DNA of 34,098 bases from Streptacidiphilus carbonis (GTDB taxonomy: Bacteria > Actinomycetota > Actinomycetes > Streptomycetales > Streptomycetaceae). The stretch is taken from contig NZ_BBPM01000070.1 in the NCBI RefSeq assembly GCF_000787775.1, positions 1-34,098 of the forward strand, in the 5' to 3' direction. Shown piece by piece: positions 22,763 through 30,894 of the stretch. Position 1 is the stretch's first letter. Every line of letters starts with the position of its first letter. The position numbers and the translations under genes are program-made. The notes under the pieces are model-generated. The model saw only the letters and a list, made by a program, of their open reading frames with translations, ran no database searches and was not told the origin of the DNA.

Positions 22763-23419
22763 TCAGTCGGGCAGTCGGCGGAGTTTGAGGGTGTTGTCGG
22801 TGTGGCCGACCACGGTGCCGTCCGGGGCGGTGCGGATGTTCTCGTGCTCCTCGCAGACCAGGGTCTCCCACTTGTCGGCCGGCAGGGCCAGCGCGGCGAG
22901 GACCTCTTCGGGGCTGGGGAGGTGTACCTCGGGGTGGTGGTTGTGCTCCCAGTTGGCGACGCCGGAGTGGCCGACGATCAGCAGCACCCCGCCCGGGGCG
23001 ACCGCCCCCGCTGCCGAGCGCAGGATCCGTTCGCGGGGCATGGTGTCGCCGCGCGAGTGAAGGTACTGGGCGGAGACCAGGTCGAAGCTGCCGGTGGGGA
23101 ACGACGCTCCGAGGTCGTGCAGTTGCCAGTCGATCCGGTCGGCGACGCCGGCCACAGTGCCCTGCTCGGCCGCGCGGCCGAGCGCCACCTGGGAGATGTC
23201 GGTGGCGGTGACCTGCCAGCCCTGCCGGGCGAGCCAGATGGCGTCGGCGCCCTCGCCGCAGCCCAGGTCCAGGGCGCGCCCAGGGGTCAGCCCGGCCACC
23301 TCCTTGACCAGCGCGGCGTTGGGGTTGCCGCTCCAGATCCGGTGGTTCTCCTGGTAGCGGGCGTCCCAGAAGGCTGCGTCGGATTCGCGCTGCGGTTCGC
23401 TCTTCAGGTCGTCGGTCAT
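22763..23419 (-). CDS. TehB-like SAM-dependent methyltransferase
   Basis: Soluble protein of 218 residues. The SAM-binding motif I is RALDLGCGEGADAIWLARQG (about 48-67), followed by VTATDISQVALGRA; the start FWDARYQENHRIWSGNPN is shared with the TehB/thiopurine-methyltransferase-like group that methylates tellurite, selenite or small thiols. ATG 23419 was chosen because GGAGG lies eight bases upstream; an in-frame GTG at 23434 overlaps that site. It is followed by a TetR gene in the same orientation upstream, about 100 bp away. The substrate is unknown. Confidence 0.88.
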   Translation of the reverse strand: MTDDLKSEPQRESDAAFWDARYQENHRIWSGNPNAALVKEVAGLTPGRALDLGCGEGADAIWLARQGWQVTATDISQVALGRAAEQGTVAGVADRIDWQLHDLGASFPTGSFDLVSAQYLHSRGDTMPRERILRSAAGAVAPGGVLLIVGHSGVANWEHNHHPEVHLPSPEEVLAALALPADKWETLVCEEHENIRTAPDGTVVGHTDNTLKLRRLPD

Positions 23420-23523
23420 AGGGGTGTCCTCCACGGGGCGGGTGCCGGGCTGCGGCGTTCCATGCGATCGTGCGCCCGTGCCGCGCCCGAGGACAAACCC
23501 TCATGCCCGCTCAGCAACAAAAG

Positions 23524-24168
23524 TCATCGCCCCTGGGCGTTCCGCGCATACTGCAGCGACAGCCCCTCCACCAGGGCGCCGAGGCCGGTCTCGAAGGCGC
23601 CCTCGTCGATGCTGCGGCGGTGCTCGGCCAGCAGGTGGGCCTGGTCCAGGTGCGGGTAGTCGGCGGCGTAGATCCGCTGGTCGTCCACGAAGCCGCCGGC
23701 GAAAGAGCCCAGGGCGGAGCCGAAGACCAGGTAGCGCATCAGGGCGCCGATCCGGGTGGCGTCCCCGCGCGGCCAGCCGGCGTCGACCAGTCCGCCGAAG
23801 ACCGCGTCGGCCAGGCGCAGCGCGTTGGCGCGCCGCCCGGGGCCCTGGGCCAGCACCGGGACCAGGTTGGGGTGGGCGACCAGCGCGGCCCGGTAGCTGC
23901 GGGCCCAGCGGGCCAGGGCGTCGGCCCAGGTCTCCTTGTCGACATCGGCCCACATCGACAGGTCGACTTCGCCCAGCACCTCGTCCACCACGGCGTCGAG
24001 CAGTGCGTCCTTGGTGGCGAAGTGGTTGTAGAGCGACGGACCGCTGACGCCGAGCACGGCGGCCAGCCTGCGGGTGGAGAGCGCGGCCAGCCCCTCCGTG
24101 TCGACCAGCTCCAGTGCGGCCGCGACGATGCGGTCGCGGCTCAGCAGTGGGTTGCGCGGGCGGGCCAC
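23524..24168 (-). CDS. TetR-family regulator, probable repressor of the acyl-CoA operon
   Basis: Regulator of 214 residues. The helix-turn-helix is LSTRRLAAVLGVSGPSLYNHF (about residues 30-50); the C-terminal domain (TWADALARWARSYRAALVAHPN) is the TetR_C-type ligand-binding part. GTG 24168 lies six bases after GGAGG and is preferred to a longer version that adds an Arg/Pro-rich leader. It is divergent from the acyl-CoA dehydrogenase gene, and the palindrome at 24242-24260 lies between them. By analogy with FadR/PaaR-like TetR proteins it could be released by an acyl-CoA; that is inference. Confidence 0.9.
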   Translation of the reverse strand: MARPRNPLLSRDRIVAAALELVDTEGLAALSTRRLAAVLGVSGPSLYNHFATKDALLDAVVDEVLGEVDLSMWADVDKETWADALARWARSYRAALVAHPNLVPVLAQGPGRRANALRLADAVFGGLVDAGWPRGDATRIGALMRYLVFGSALGSFAGGFVDDQRIYAADYPHLDQAHLLAEHRRSIDEGAFETGLGALVEGLSLQYARNAQGR

Positions 24169-24230
24169 GACGCGCCTCCGTTTCTTCGGCGTTCCCGGGC
24201 CGGGCACTTTCCAACAGGCCCCGGATCGGG

Positions 24231-24260
24231 TTAGAGTCCAAAAACTTGCAGCGCTAGTTT
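24231..24260 (+). promoter_or_regulatory. Promoter and TetR operator of the acyl-CoA dehydrogenase operon
   Basis: A -35-like TTAGAG (24231-24236) and -10 TAGTTT (24255-24260) have an 18-bp spacer. Overlapping the -10 is a palindrome of the form AAACT-N-GC-N3-GC-N-AGTTT (24242-24260), a size and symmetry typical of TetR sites. The leader of about 140 nt up to GTG 24407 shows no gene. Confidence 0.6.
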
Positions 24261-24406
24261 AACCAGACACTCCGACAGTGTCCGTTCGCCTCACACCCAC
24301 TCCCCAGGGGTCTCGTGGGGTTCGGGGGGCGCTCCCCGAAGAGTTGGAGCATTGGCAGGATGCAGCGCTGTGCCAACCATGTCCCACCCGTCTCCTGAGG
24401 ACCATC

Positions 24407-25576
24407 GTGAATCTGGAGCTCAACGAGGAGCAGGCCGCCGTCCGCGAGCTCGCGGCCGGCTTCGTCAACCGAGAGATCGTCCCGCACGCCGCGGCTTGGG
24501 ACCGGGCCGAGCAGGTGGACCGCGGCATCGTGAAGAAGCTCGGGGCACTCGGCTTCCTCGGCCTGACCATCCCCGAGGAGTACGGCGGCTCCGGCGGCGA
24601 CTACCTCTCCTACGTCCTGGTCACCGAGGAGCTCGGTCGCGGCGACTCCTCCGTGCGCGGGCTGATGTCGGTGTCGCTGGGCCTGGTCACCAAGTCGATC
24701 AATGCCTACGGCTCCGAGGAGCAGAAGCGCCGATGGCTGCCCCGGCTGTGCGCCGGCGAGGCGCTGGGCTGCTTCGCGCTGACCGAGCCCGGCACCGGGT
24801 CGGACGCCGGCAACCTCAGCACCAGGGCCGTGCGGGACGGCGAGAGCGGCGACTGGGTGCTCAACGGCGCCAAGATGTTCATCACCAACGGCACCTGGGC
24901 CGAGGTCGCCCTGGTCTTCGCGCGCACCGGCGGCGACGACCCCGCACAGGCCGGGCACCGCGGTGTCAGCGCCTTCCTGGTCCCCACCGACACCCCCGGG
25001 CTGACCCGCACCACCATCCACGGCAAGCTCGGCCTGCGCGGCCAGCCCACCGCCGAGCTGGCCTTCGAGGACGTCCGGGTGCCGCACAGCGCCATGCTGG
25101 GCGAGGAGGGCAAGGGTTTCGCGGTCGCCATGGCCGCCCTGGCCAAGGGCCGGATGTCGGTGGCGGCCGGCTGCGTCGGCCTCATCCAGGCCTCGCTGGA
25201 CGCGGCCGTCGCCTACGCCACCCAGCGAGAGCAGTTCGGCAAGCCGATCGCCGCGCACCAGCTGGTCCAGGAGATGCTCGCCGACATCAAGGTCGAACTG
25301 GACGCCGCGCGGCTGCTGACCTGGCGGGTCGCCGACCTCATCGAGCGCGGACTGCCGTTCCGCGCCGAGGGGTCCGTCGCCAAGCTGTACGCCTCCGAGG
25401 CCGCGGTGAAGGCGGCCAACACCGCCCTCCAGGTCTACGGCGGCTACGGCTTCGTCGACGAGTACCCGGTCGGCAAGTTCGTCCGCGACGCCCGGGTGAT
25501 GACCCTGTACGAGGGCACCAGCCAGATCCAGAAGCTGCTCATCGGCCGGGAGCTGACCGGCATCAACGCATTCTGA
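24407..25576 (+). CDS. Acyl-CoA dehydrogenase
   Basis: FAD enzyme of 389 residues that should introduce the alpha-beta double bond in an acyl-CoA, passing electrons to electron transfer flavoprotein. Signatures are CFALTEPGTGSDAGN, the FAD-binding MFITNGTWA, YATQREQFGKPIAAHQLVQ and the C-terminal YGGYGFVDEYPVGKFVRDAR. The catalytic base is Glu369 in LYEGTSQIQ, the position used by short/medium-chain enzymes. GTG 24407 lies six bases after GAGG; an upstream in-frame ATG at 24278 would add 43 residues without family similarity. The thiolase gene follows after 12 bp, so both are in one operon. Confidence 0.93.
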   Translation: MNLELNEEQAAVRELAAGFVNREIVPHAAAWDRAEQVDRGIVKKLGALGFLGLTIPEEYGGSGGDYLSYVLVTEELGRGDSSVRGLMSVSLGLVTKSINAYGSEEQKRRWLPRLCAGEALGCFALTEPGTGSDAGNLSTRAVRDGESGDWVLNGAKMFITNGTWAEVALVFARTGGDDPAQAGHRGVSAFLVPTDTPGLTRTTIHGKLGLRGQPTAELAFEDVRVPHSAMLGEEGKGFAVAMAALAKGRMSVAAGCVGLIQASLDAAVAYATQREQFGKPIAAHQLVQEMLADIKVELDAARLLTWRVADLIERGLPFRAEGSVAKLYASEAAVKAANTALQVYGGYGFVDEYPVGKFVRDARVMTLYEGTSQIQKLLIGRELTGINAF

Positions 25577-25588
25577 AGGAGTCCGACC

Positions 25589-26776
25589 ATGCGTCCCGTC
25601 TACTTCGCCGCAGCCCGCCGCACCCCCGTCGGGCGGCTGCGCGGCGCGCTGTCCACCGTCCGTCCCGACGACCTGGCCGCCGCGGCCGTGCGGGCCGTGC
25701 TGGACAGCGTGCCCGGGTTGGACCCGGCCCGAATCGACGACGTCTACTGGGGCGCCGCCAACCAGTCCGGCGAGGACAACCGCAATGTGGCGCGGATGGC
25801 CGTGCTGCTGGCCGGACTGCCCGAGTCGGTGCCGGGGGCGACCCTCAACCGGCTCTGCGCCTCCGGGCTGGAGGCCGTCACCACGGCGGCGCGGGCCATC
25901 GCCTCCGGCGAGGCGGACATCGTGCTGGCGGGCGGCTCGGAGTCGATGAGCCGCGCCCCCTTCGTCCTGCCGCGCGCGGAGACCGCGCTGCCGCACAACG
26001 CCGAGATCTTCGATACCAAGCTCGGCTGGCGGATGACCAACCCGCGGATGCGTGAGCTGCACGGCGTGCTGTCGATGGGCGAGACCGCGGAGGAGGTCGC
26101 CGCACGCTACGGCGTCAGTCGCGAGCAGCAGGACGCGTTCGCGCTGAGCAGCCATCAGAAGGCCGCGGCGGCGCGGAAGGACGGCCTGTTCGACGCGGAG
26201 ATCGTGCCGGTGACGCTGGCCGACGGCACGGTGGTCAGCGAGGACGAGTCGATCCGCGCCGACACCACGCTGGAGAAGCTGGCCTCGCTCAAGCCGGTGT
26301 TCCGCAAGGACGGCACGGTCACGGCGGGGAACGCCTCGCCGATGAACGACGGCGCGGCGGGGCTGCTGCTGGTCAGCGAGGAAGCGCTGGCGGAACTGGG
26401 GCTGGAGCCGATGGGTCGCTATGTCGCCGGCGCGAGTGCGGGGGTGAACCCCGACGTGATGGGGATCGGGCCGGTACCGGCGGTGCGGCGGGTGCTGGCG
26501 CGGACCGGTCGCGACATCGGCGGGTTCGACACGGCCGAGTTCAACGAGGCGTTCGCGGCGCAGGCGTTGGCCTGTGTCAACGAGTTGGGCATCGACCCGG
26601 CGGTGGTGAACCCGCAGGGCGGCGCGATCGCGCTGGGACATCCGCTGGGCGGGTCCGGGGCGCGGATCCTGACGACGCTGCTGCACCGGATGGTGCGGAC
26701 GGAGGCGCGGAGCGGGTTGGCGACGATGTGCGTGGGAGTCGGGCAGGGTTCTGCGGTGATCGTTGATCGGGGCTAG
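25589..26776 (+). CDS. Thiolase (acetyl-CoA C-acyltransferase)
   Basis: Enzyme of 395 residues catalysing thiolytic cleavage of 3-ketoacyl-CoA, or the reverse condensation. The nucleophile Cys90 is in TLNRLCASGLEAV; the other active-site residues are His351 in GGAIALGHPLGGSGAR and Cys381 in TMCVGVGQG. The early YFAAARRTPVGRLRGAL is typical of PcaF/FadA-type degradative thiolases. AAGGAG precedes ATG 25589 and the gene starts 12 bp after the dehydrogenase. No enoyl-CoA hydratase is present in the operon, so that step must be supplied elsewhere. Confidence 0.93.
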   Translation: MRPVYFAAARRTPVGRLRGALSTVRPDDLAAAAVRAVLDSVPGLDPARIDDVYWGAANQSGEDNRNVARMAVLLAGLPESVPGATLNRLCASGLEAVTTAARAIASGEADIVLAGGSESMSRAPFVLPRAETALPHNAEIFDTKLGWRMTNPRMRELHGVLSMGETAEEVAARYGVSREQQDAFALSSHQKAAAARKDGLFDAEIVPVTLADGTVVSEDESIRADTTLEKLASLKPVFRKDGTVTAGNASPMNDGAAGLLLVSEEALAELGLEPMGRYVAGASAGVNPDVMGIGPVPAVRRVLARTGRDIGGFDTAEFNEAFAAQALACVNELGIDPAVVNPQGGAIALGHPLGGSGARILTTLLHRMVRTEARSGLATMCVGVGQGSAVIVDRG

Positions 26777-26881
26777 TACCGGCCGCGCGGGTTGCTCGCG
26801 CGCGCTACTCCGCGGGCACAGCTCCCCATGGGCACAGACCGCGGCCCCTTCTGTGACTGCAACATACTTCTGGAGTGGATC

Positions 26882-27640
26882 ATGACGCGTTTTACCGGGC
26901 AGGTCGCTGTCGTCACCGGGGCGGCGCAGGGGATCGGTGCGGCCACCGCTGAGCGGTTGGCGTCGGAGGGAGCGGCCGTCGCCGTGGTCGATCTGACGGC
27001 CGAGCGGGCGCAGGGGACGGTGGAGGCGATCACCGCCAAGGGCGGGACCGCCAGGGCCTACGGTTGCGACGTCTCCGATCACGACGCGGTCGAGGCGGTG
27101 TTCGCGCAGATCGCGGCGGACCTGGGCGGGATCCACATCCTGGTCAACAACGCCGGGATCACCCGCGACAACCTGTTCTTCAAGATGCCCAGGGCCGACT
27201 GGGACGCCGTCATCACGGTCAACCTGACCAGCGCCTACAACTGCTCGCAGGTCGCGCAGCAGTACATGTGCAAGCAGAAGTTCGGCAAGATCGTCTCGCT
27301 GAGCTCGCGCTCCGCTCTGGGCAACCGGGGCCAGGCCAACTACGCCGCGGCCAAGGCCGGGATCCAGGGCCTGACCGCCACGCTGGCGATCGAGCTCGGT
27401 CCCTTCAACATCAACGTCAACGCCGTCGCCCCCGGCTACATCGCGACCGGGATGACCGCCGCCACCGCCGAGCGGGTCGGCGCGACACCCGAGCAGCACC
27501 AGGAGCTCGCCGCAGAGCGCACCCCGCTGCGACGGGTGGGCCGTCCCGAGGACGTCGCCTCGGTGGTCGCGTTCCTGGTATCCGAGGACGCCTCCTACGT
27601 CAGCGGACAGACCCTGTACGTCAACGGCGGAGCCCGCTGA
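26882..27640 (+). CDS. FabG-like 3-oxoacyl reductase/3-hydroxyacyl dehydrogenase (SDR)
   Basis: Classical short-chain dehydrogenase of 252 residues. It has the cofactor motif TGAAQGIG (12-19), NNAGITRDN (89-97) and the catalytic set Ser141-Tyr154-Lys158 (SLSS...NYAAAK). The ITRDN and YIATGM segments are strong FabG/PhaB-type signatures, so the substrate is probably an acyl-thioester. ATG 26882 follows GGAG by about eight bases. It lies 105 bp after the thiolase and may share its transcript; with dehydrogenase and thiolase it could supply the 3-hydroxyacyl-CoA step of beta-oxidation or the reductive direction. Confidence 0.92.
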   Translation: MTRFTGQVAVVTGAAQGIGAATAERLASEGAAVAVVDLTAERAQGTVEAITAKGGTARAYGCDVSDHDAVEAVFAQIAADLGGIHILVNNAGITRDNLFFKMPRADWDAVITVNLTSAYNCSQVAQQYMCKQKFGKIVSLSSRSALGNRGQANYAAAKAGIQGLTATLAIELGPFNINVNAVAPGYIATGMTAATAERVGATPEQHQELAAERTPLRRVGRPEDVASVVAFLVSEDASYVSGQTLYVNGGAR

Positions 27641-27698
27641 CCCGCCGCCTCAGCCTCCGGGAAGGGGGAGCCGCGGGGGCAGGGTGCACGCGCTGCAC

Positions 27699-27798
27699 GG
27701 CTGGTCGTGCGGTTCCCCGCGCCCCTGAGGTGGTTCAGCTGAACCACCTCAGGTGAGTTGCAGCCCCGTCAGGGGTGCGGGGAACCGCGCGACCAGCC
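27699..27798. repeat. Large intergenic palindrome of streptomycete type, bidirectional terminator
   Basis: Arms 27699-27728 and 27769-27798 are inverted copies matching at 28 of 30 positions, with cores GGTTCCCCGCGCCCCTGA and GGGGAACCGCGCGACCAGCC. Nested and partly overlapping is a perfect 30-bp palindrome, 27724-27753 (CCTGAGGTGGTTCAG and its complement). The arm sequence resembles a dispersed intergenic repeat common in streptomycete genomes (from memory). It lies between convergent genes, where it can end transcription from both sides. The two palindromes are alternatives and cannot form fully together. Confidence 0.75.
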
Positions 27799-27823
27799 GG
27801 CTGCGGTCCGCGGCCGAAGATCC

Positions 27824-28849
27824 TCAGCGCCGCTGTGCGTCCCAACGCGCCAGGAGTTCGGCCTCGCGGGACGCGGTCATCACCTGGTCGTCCTTCTGGC
27901 TGTGGTGGACGTCGAAGGCGTCGTCCATGCCGCCGGGCGCGAAGAGCCAGGCCGCGGTGTCGCGGATGGACTCGGGGACCGGGCGGCAGCGGAGGCCCGC
28001 GGCGACGGCCTTGGCGGAGGAGGGGGTCCAGACGGCCGCGAAGTCCTCGTTCTGCGGGGCCCAGAGCGGGAGCTCGGTCCAGGGCTCGACGCCCTGCTCC
28101 TGCAGGAACGCGTCGTCCACCCAGACCAGCTCCGCCTTGCCGCCGGTGGCCTCCACGCAGGTGCCCAGGTACTCGCCCCAGGTGGTGTTGGCGGGGGTGC
28201 CGCTGGTCAGGTAGGTGCCGCTGCTGCCGTCCATGATCCGGTCCAGGCCGAAGATCGCGATGTCGCGTGCGTCGATGACCTGCATCTCGCGGTCGGGGCT
28301 GCCGGGGGCGATCATGCGGCCGCCCGCCGCGGCGCGGCGCAGCCAGACGGCCAGGCGGCGGGCCCGGTCGCCGGGGCCGAGGATCAGTCCGGGCTCGATC
28401 ACCAGGCTGCGGCCGGGGAAGCCCTCGGTGACCGCGCGCTCGCAGCCGACCTTGAGCTTGCCGTAGCCGCCGCCGTCGGGGCCCGCGTCGGGCTCGCACT
28501 CGTGGCGCGGCGAGCTCTCGTCCACGGGCTTGCCGGGCCACTCCGGGTAGGCGTTGATCGTGGAGATCATCAGGTAGGTGTCGGCCGAGCCGGCCAGCGC
28601 GGCGACGGAGGAGCCGACCACGCGCGGGACGTAGCCGCAGACGTCGACCACCGCGTCCCAGGGACCGGCCGCGGCCAGCCGCTCCAGGTCGGCGGGGAGC
28701 TCGCGGTCGCCCTGCACGACGGTGACGCCGGGCTCGTCCGTACCGGACTGCCCGCGGTTGAAGGTGGTCACCTCCCAACCGCGCGACAGCGCCTCGTGCA
28801 CGAAGGCACGTCCGAGGAACACGGATCCACCGATCACAAGAAGTCTCAT
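27824..28849 (-). CDS. Atypical NAD-dependent epimerase/dehydratase (extended SDR)
   Basis: Soluble protein of 341 residues with a Rossmann N-terminus, MRLLVIGGSVFLGRAFVHEA. The cofactor loop reads GGSVFLGR rather than GxxGxxG, a variant seen in an atypical SDR subgroup. The downstream DVCGYVPR and MISTINAYP correspond to the serine/threonine region, and Y-G-K-L-K (GGGYGKLKV) supplies a YxxxK pair. Related proteins act on nucleotide sugars or as isomerase-like reductases, so the reaction is open. ATG 28849 has no clear ribosome site; the start lies inside an inverted repeat (28832-28855). Confidence 0.88.
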   Translation of the reverse strand: MRLLVIGGSVFLGRAFVHEALSRGWEVTTFNRGQSGTDEPGVTVVQGDRELPADLERLAAAGPWDAVVDVCGYVPRVVGSSVAALAGSADTYLMISTINAYPEWPGKPVDESSPRHECEPDAGPDGGGYGKLKVGCERAVTEGFPGRSLVIEPGLILGPGDRARRLAVWLRRAAAGGRMIAPGSPDREMQVIDARDIAIFGLDRIMDGSSGTYLTSGTPANTTWGEYLGTCVEATGGKAELVWVDDAFLQEQGVEPWTELPLWAPQNEDFAAVWTPSSAKAVAAGLRCRPVPESIRDTAAWLFAPGGMDDAFDVHHSQKDDQVMTASREAELLARWDAQRR

Positions 28850-28855
28850 GTGATC
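28832..28855. promoter_or_regulatory. Inverted repeat spanning the epimerase start codon
   Basis: GATCACA (28832-28838) and TGTGATC (28849-28855) are perfectly complementary with 10 bases between. On the minus-strand mRNA the start codon would be at the base of this hairpin. It could be an operator or could limit translation initiation. Confidence 0.35.
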
Positions 28856-28889
28856 GAGTGTCAGCCGGGCGGCCGGGCATACGAAAGAG

Positions 28890-28930
28890 CCTTCCGCCGT
28901 CGGCGGACAATGTCAGCCGACGGCGGAAGG
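28890..28930 (-). terminator. Terminator hairpin after the small membrane protein gene
   Basis: CCTTCCGCCGTCGGC (28890-28904) and GCCGACGGCGGAAGG (28916-28930) form a perfect 15-bp stem with an 11-nt loop. Read on the minus strand it starts 34 bp after the stop of the 28965-29228 gene and is followed by CTCTTTCGT. Confidence 0.75.
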
Positions 28931-28964
28931 ACGGTGCGGGGCTTGCCGTGCGACCCCGCGCCCG

Positions 28965-29228
28965 CTAGCTCGCCTGTGCGCGCCAGGCGTCGACGCCGGC
29001 CTGGGAGGCGGCCTTGGAGACCGCCTTGGCCTGGCGCATGGCGCGGGTGGCCATCTCGGTCGGCGGGGTCTCGAGCTGCTGGACCCAGCCGCGTCCGGCC
29101 GTGGCCAGTGCGGTGCCCGCGATCGCGGTGCCGACGAGGGCGAGCAGCGCCCCCGTACCGGTGAGGACCGCACCGGCGGCCAGCATGCGTCGGTTGACCC
29201 GGAAGGTCGTCATCTGGTTGTTCGCCAT
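28965..29228 (-). CDS. Small membrane protein of unknown function
   Basis: A short protein of 87 residues with a single hydrophobic segment, MLAAGAVLTGTGALLALVGT extending to about residue 42 (AIAGTALATA). The C-terminal half (WVQQLETPPTEMATRAMRQ onward) is an amphipathic, Ala/Lys/Gln-rich helix, probably cytoplasmic. The frame, codon use and its own terminator support a real gene. GTGGGGGT lies directly before ATG 29228, which is close for a ribosome site; a second ATG 15 bases in is possible. It is divergent from the zinc-finger SDR gene. I recognise the type as common in actinomycetes but know no function. Confidence 0.7.
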   Translation of the reverse strand: MANNQMTTFRVNRRMLAAGAVLTGTGALLALVGTAIAGTALATAGRGWVQQLETPPTEMATRAMRQAKAVSKAASQAGVDAWRAQAS

Positions 29229-29284
29229 ACCCCCACTCTGCGTGCGAGCGGCACCGGCTGCCTCGCGGGTGCGCCATCCGGGTT

Positions 29285-29313
29285 TGGTCTGCGGCCCGCC
29301 GTTGCGTAAGGTG
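29285..29313 (+). promoter_or_regulatory. Candidate promoter of the zinc-finger SDR gene
   Basis: TTGGTC (29285-29290) and TAAGGT (29308-29313) have a 17-bp spacer. A short inverted repeat, AGGTGT (29310-29315) with ACACCT (29332-29337), overlaps the -10 and could be an operator or leader hairpin. Confidence 0.4.
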
Positions 29314-29369
29314 TCGCAGTTGGCATCGCCACACCTCACCTCCCCATTCCACGGAACGGCAGCAGCGGC

Positions 29370-30863
29370 ATGAGCGCAGGACCCGACGGCGGCACGACCC
29401 TCACCGAGGCTCCTGCCCAGCAGGCCGAGGCTCCCGGCATCGACCCGGAGCGGCTGAAGCTCGCCCTGGAGGTGCTGGCCGAGCTGGACCGGCTGCCGAT
29501 CGACCACCCCGACGCGATCGCGGTCCGGCTGGCCACCGCCGGGATCTACCGGACCGTGAAGCACCGCCGCCGCCAGGAGCGCCGGGCCGCCAAGACGGCC
29601 AACGACCGCGCCGTGACCGAGGCCACCGCCACCGGCGCCGCCGACCGGATCGACGACGAGACCCAGGGGCTGCAGCTCACCAGCGGCACCAGCGGTCCGA
29701 TCGCCGGTGTGCTGGAGCGGCCGCGCTCCTGCTACATCTGCAAGACCCGCTATATCGAGGTCGACGCCTTCTACCACCAGCTGTGCCGGCCCTGCGCCCA
29801 TGAGAACCGGGCCCGCCGGGACGCCCGCACCGATCTGAGCGGCAAGCGCGCGCTGCTCACCGGCGGACGGGCCAAGATCGGCATGTACATCGCGCTGCGG
29901 CTGCTGCGCGACGGCGCGCACACCACGATCACCACCCGCTTCCCCAACGACGCGATCCGCCGCTTCACGGCCATGCCTGACAGCGCCGAGTGGCTGCACC
30001 GGCTGCGCATCGTCGGCATCGACCTGCGCGACCCCTCGCAGGTGATCGCGCTGGCGGACTCGGTGGCCGAACAGGGCCCGCTGGACATCCTGATCAACAA
30101 CGCCGCGCAGACGGTACGCCGCTCCGCGCAGGCCTACGCCGAGCTGATCACCGCCGAGGACGCGCCGCTGCCCGCCGGGGAGCTGCCGGAGGCGGTCGTG
30201 CTGGGCCGCTTCGACCTCAGCCGCCAGCCGGCCCTGCCCAGCCAGTCGCGCGGCGAACGCGGTGCGCTGAGCGCCCAGGCGCTCACGGCGCTCGCGCTGA
30301 CCAGCGGCTCGGCCGCGCCCGCGCTGGTCGAGGCGGGGACCGCGATCGACGCCGGCGGCCTGGTTCCCGACCTGGACCCGGTGAACAGCTGGAGCCAGAA
30401 GATCGACGAGGTCGACCCGATCGAGCTGCTCGAAGTGCAGCTCTGCAATGTCACCGCGCCGTTCATCCTGGTCAGCCGGCTGCGCCCGGCCATGGCGGCC
30501 TCGACGGCGCGACGCAAGTACGTGGTGAACGTGTCCGCCATGGAGGGCCAGTTCAGCCGCGGCTACAAGGGCCCCGGCCACCCGCACACCAATATGGCCA
30601 AGGCCGCACTGAACATGCTGACCCGCACCAGCGCCCAGGAGATGCTGGACCAGGACGGCATCCTGATGACCGCGGTGGACACCGGCTGGATCACCGACGA
30701 GCGACCGCACCCCGACAAGATGCGCCTGGCCGACGAGGGCTTCCACGCCCCGCTGGACCTGGTGGACGGGGCGGCCCGGGTGTACGACCCGATCGTGCGC
30801 GGCGAGCAGGGCGAGGACCTGCTCGGCGTCTTCCTGAAGGACTACGCCCCGTCCCCGTGGTGA
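29370..30863 (+). CDS. Zinc-finger SDR-like protein lacking the catalytic tyrosine
   Basis: Protein of 497 residues in three parts. Residues 1-115 are a charged helical region. Residues 121-142 hold a CxxC...CxxC knuckle (C121, C124, C139, C142), probably binding zinc. From about 155 a Rossmann SDR domain follows, with the cofactor loop TGGRAKIG (164-171) and INNAA (242-246). An extra stretch of roughly 90 residues (about 250-350) interrupts the fold. The expected YxxxK reads T407-N-M-A-K411 after VNVSAMEG (Ser389), so the catalytic Tyr is absent while Lys and Ser remain. It may bind NAD(P) without classical oxidoreductase activity or use another residue. It is convergent with the pseudo-caspase gene, 31 bp away. 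Confidence 0.88.
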   Translation: MSAGPDGGTTLTEAPAQQAEAPGIDPERLKLALEVLAELDRLPIDHPDAIAVRLATAGIYRTVKHRRRQERRAAKTANDRAVTEATATGAADRIDDETQGLQLTSGTSGPIAGVLERPRSCYICKTRYIEVDAFYHQLCRPCAHENRARRDARTDLSGKRALLTGGRAKIGMYIALRLLRDGAHTTITTRFPNDAIRRFTAMPDSAEWLHRLRIVGIDLRDPSQVIALADSVAEQGPLDILINNAAQTVRRSAQAYAELITAEDAPLPAGELPEAVVLGRFDLSRQPALPSQSRGERGALSAQALTALALTSGSAAPALVEAGTAIDAGGLVPDLDPVNSWSQKIDEVDPIELLEVQLCNVTAPFILVSRLRPAMAASTARRKYVVNVSAMEGQFSRGYKGPGHPHTNMAKAALNMLTRTSAQEMLDQDGILMTAVDTGWITDERPHPDKMRLADEGFHAPLDLVDGAARVYDPIVRGEQGEDLLGVFLKDYAPSPW

Positions 30864-30894
30864 CGACCACCGCCGCCGGGACCGGCCGCCCGGC

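Noticed and set aside
24254-27499. A 1081-codon open frame on the minus strand opposite the acyl-CoA operon
   Set aside because: It is antisense to three well-supported genes. Its translation is low-complexity and rich in Arg, Gly, His and Gln, as expected of a shadow frame in GC-rich DNA.
29229-30746. Minus-strand frame that extends the small membrane protein to 593 codons
   Set aside because: The extension is the complement of the SDR gene; only the last 87 codons have membrane-protein character and their own terminator.
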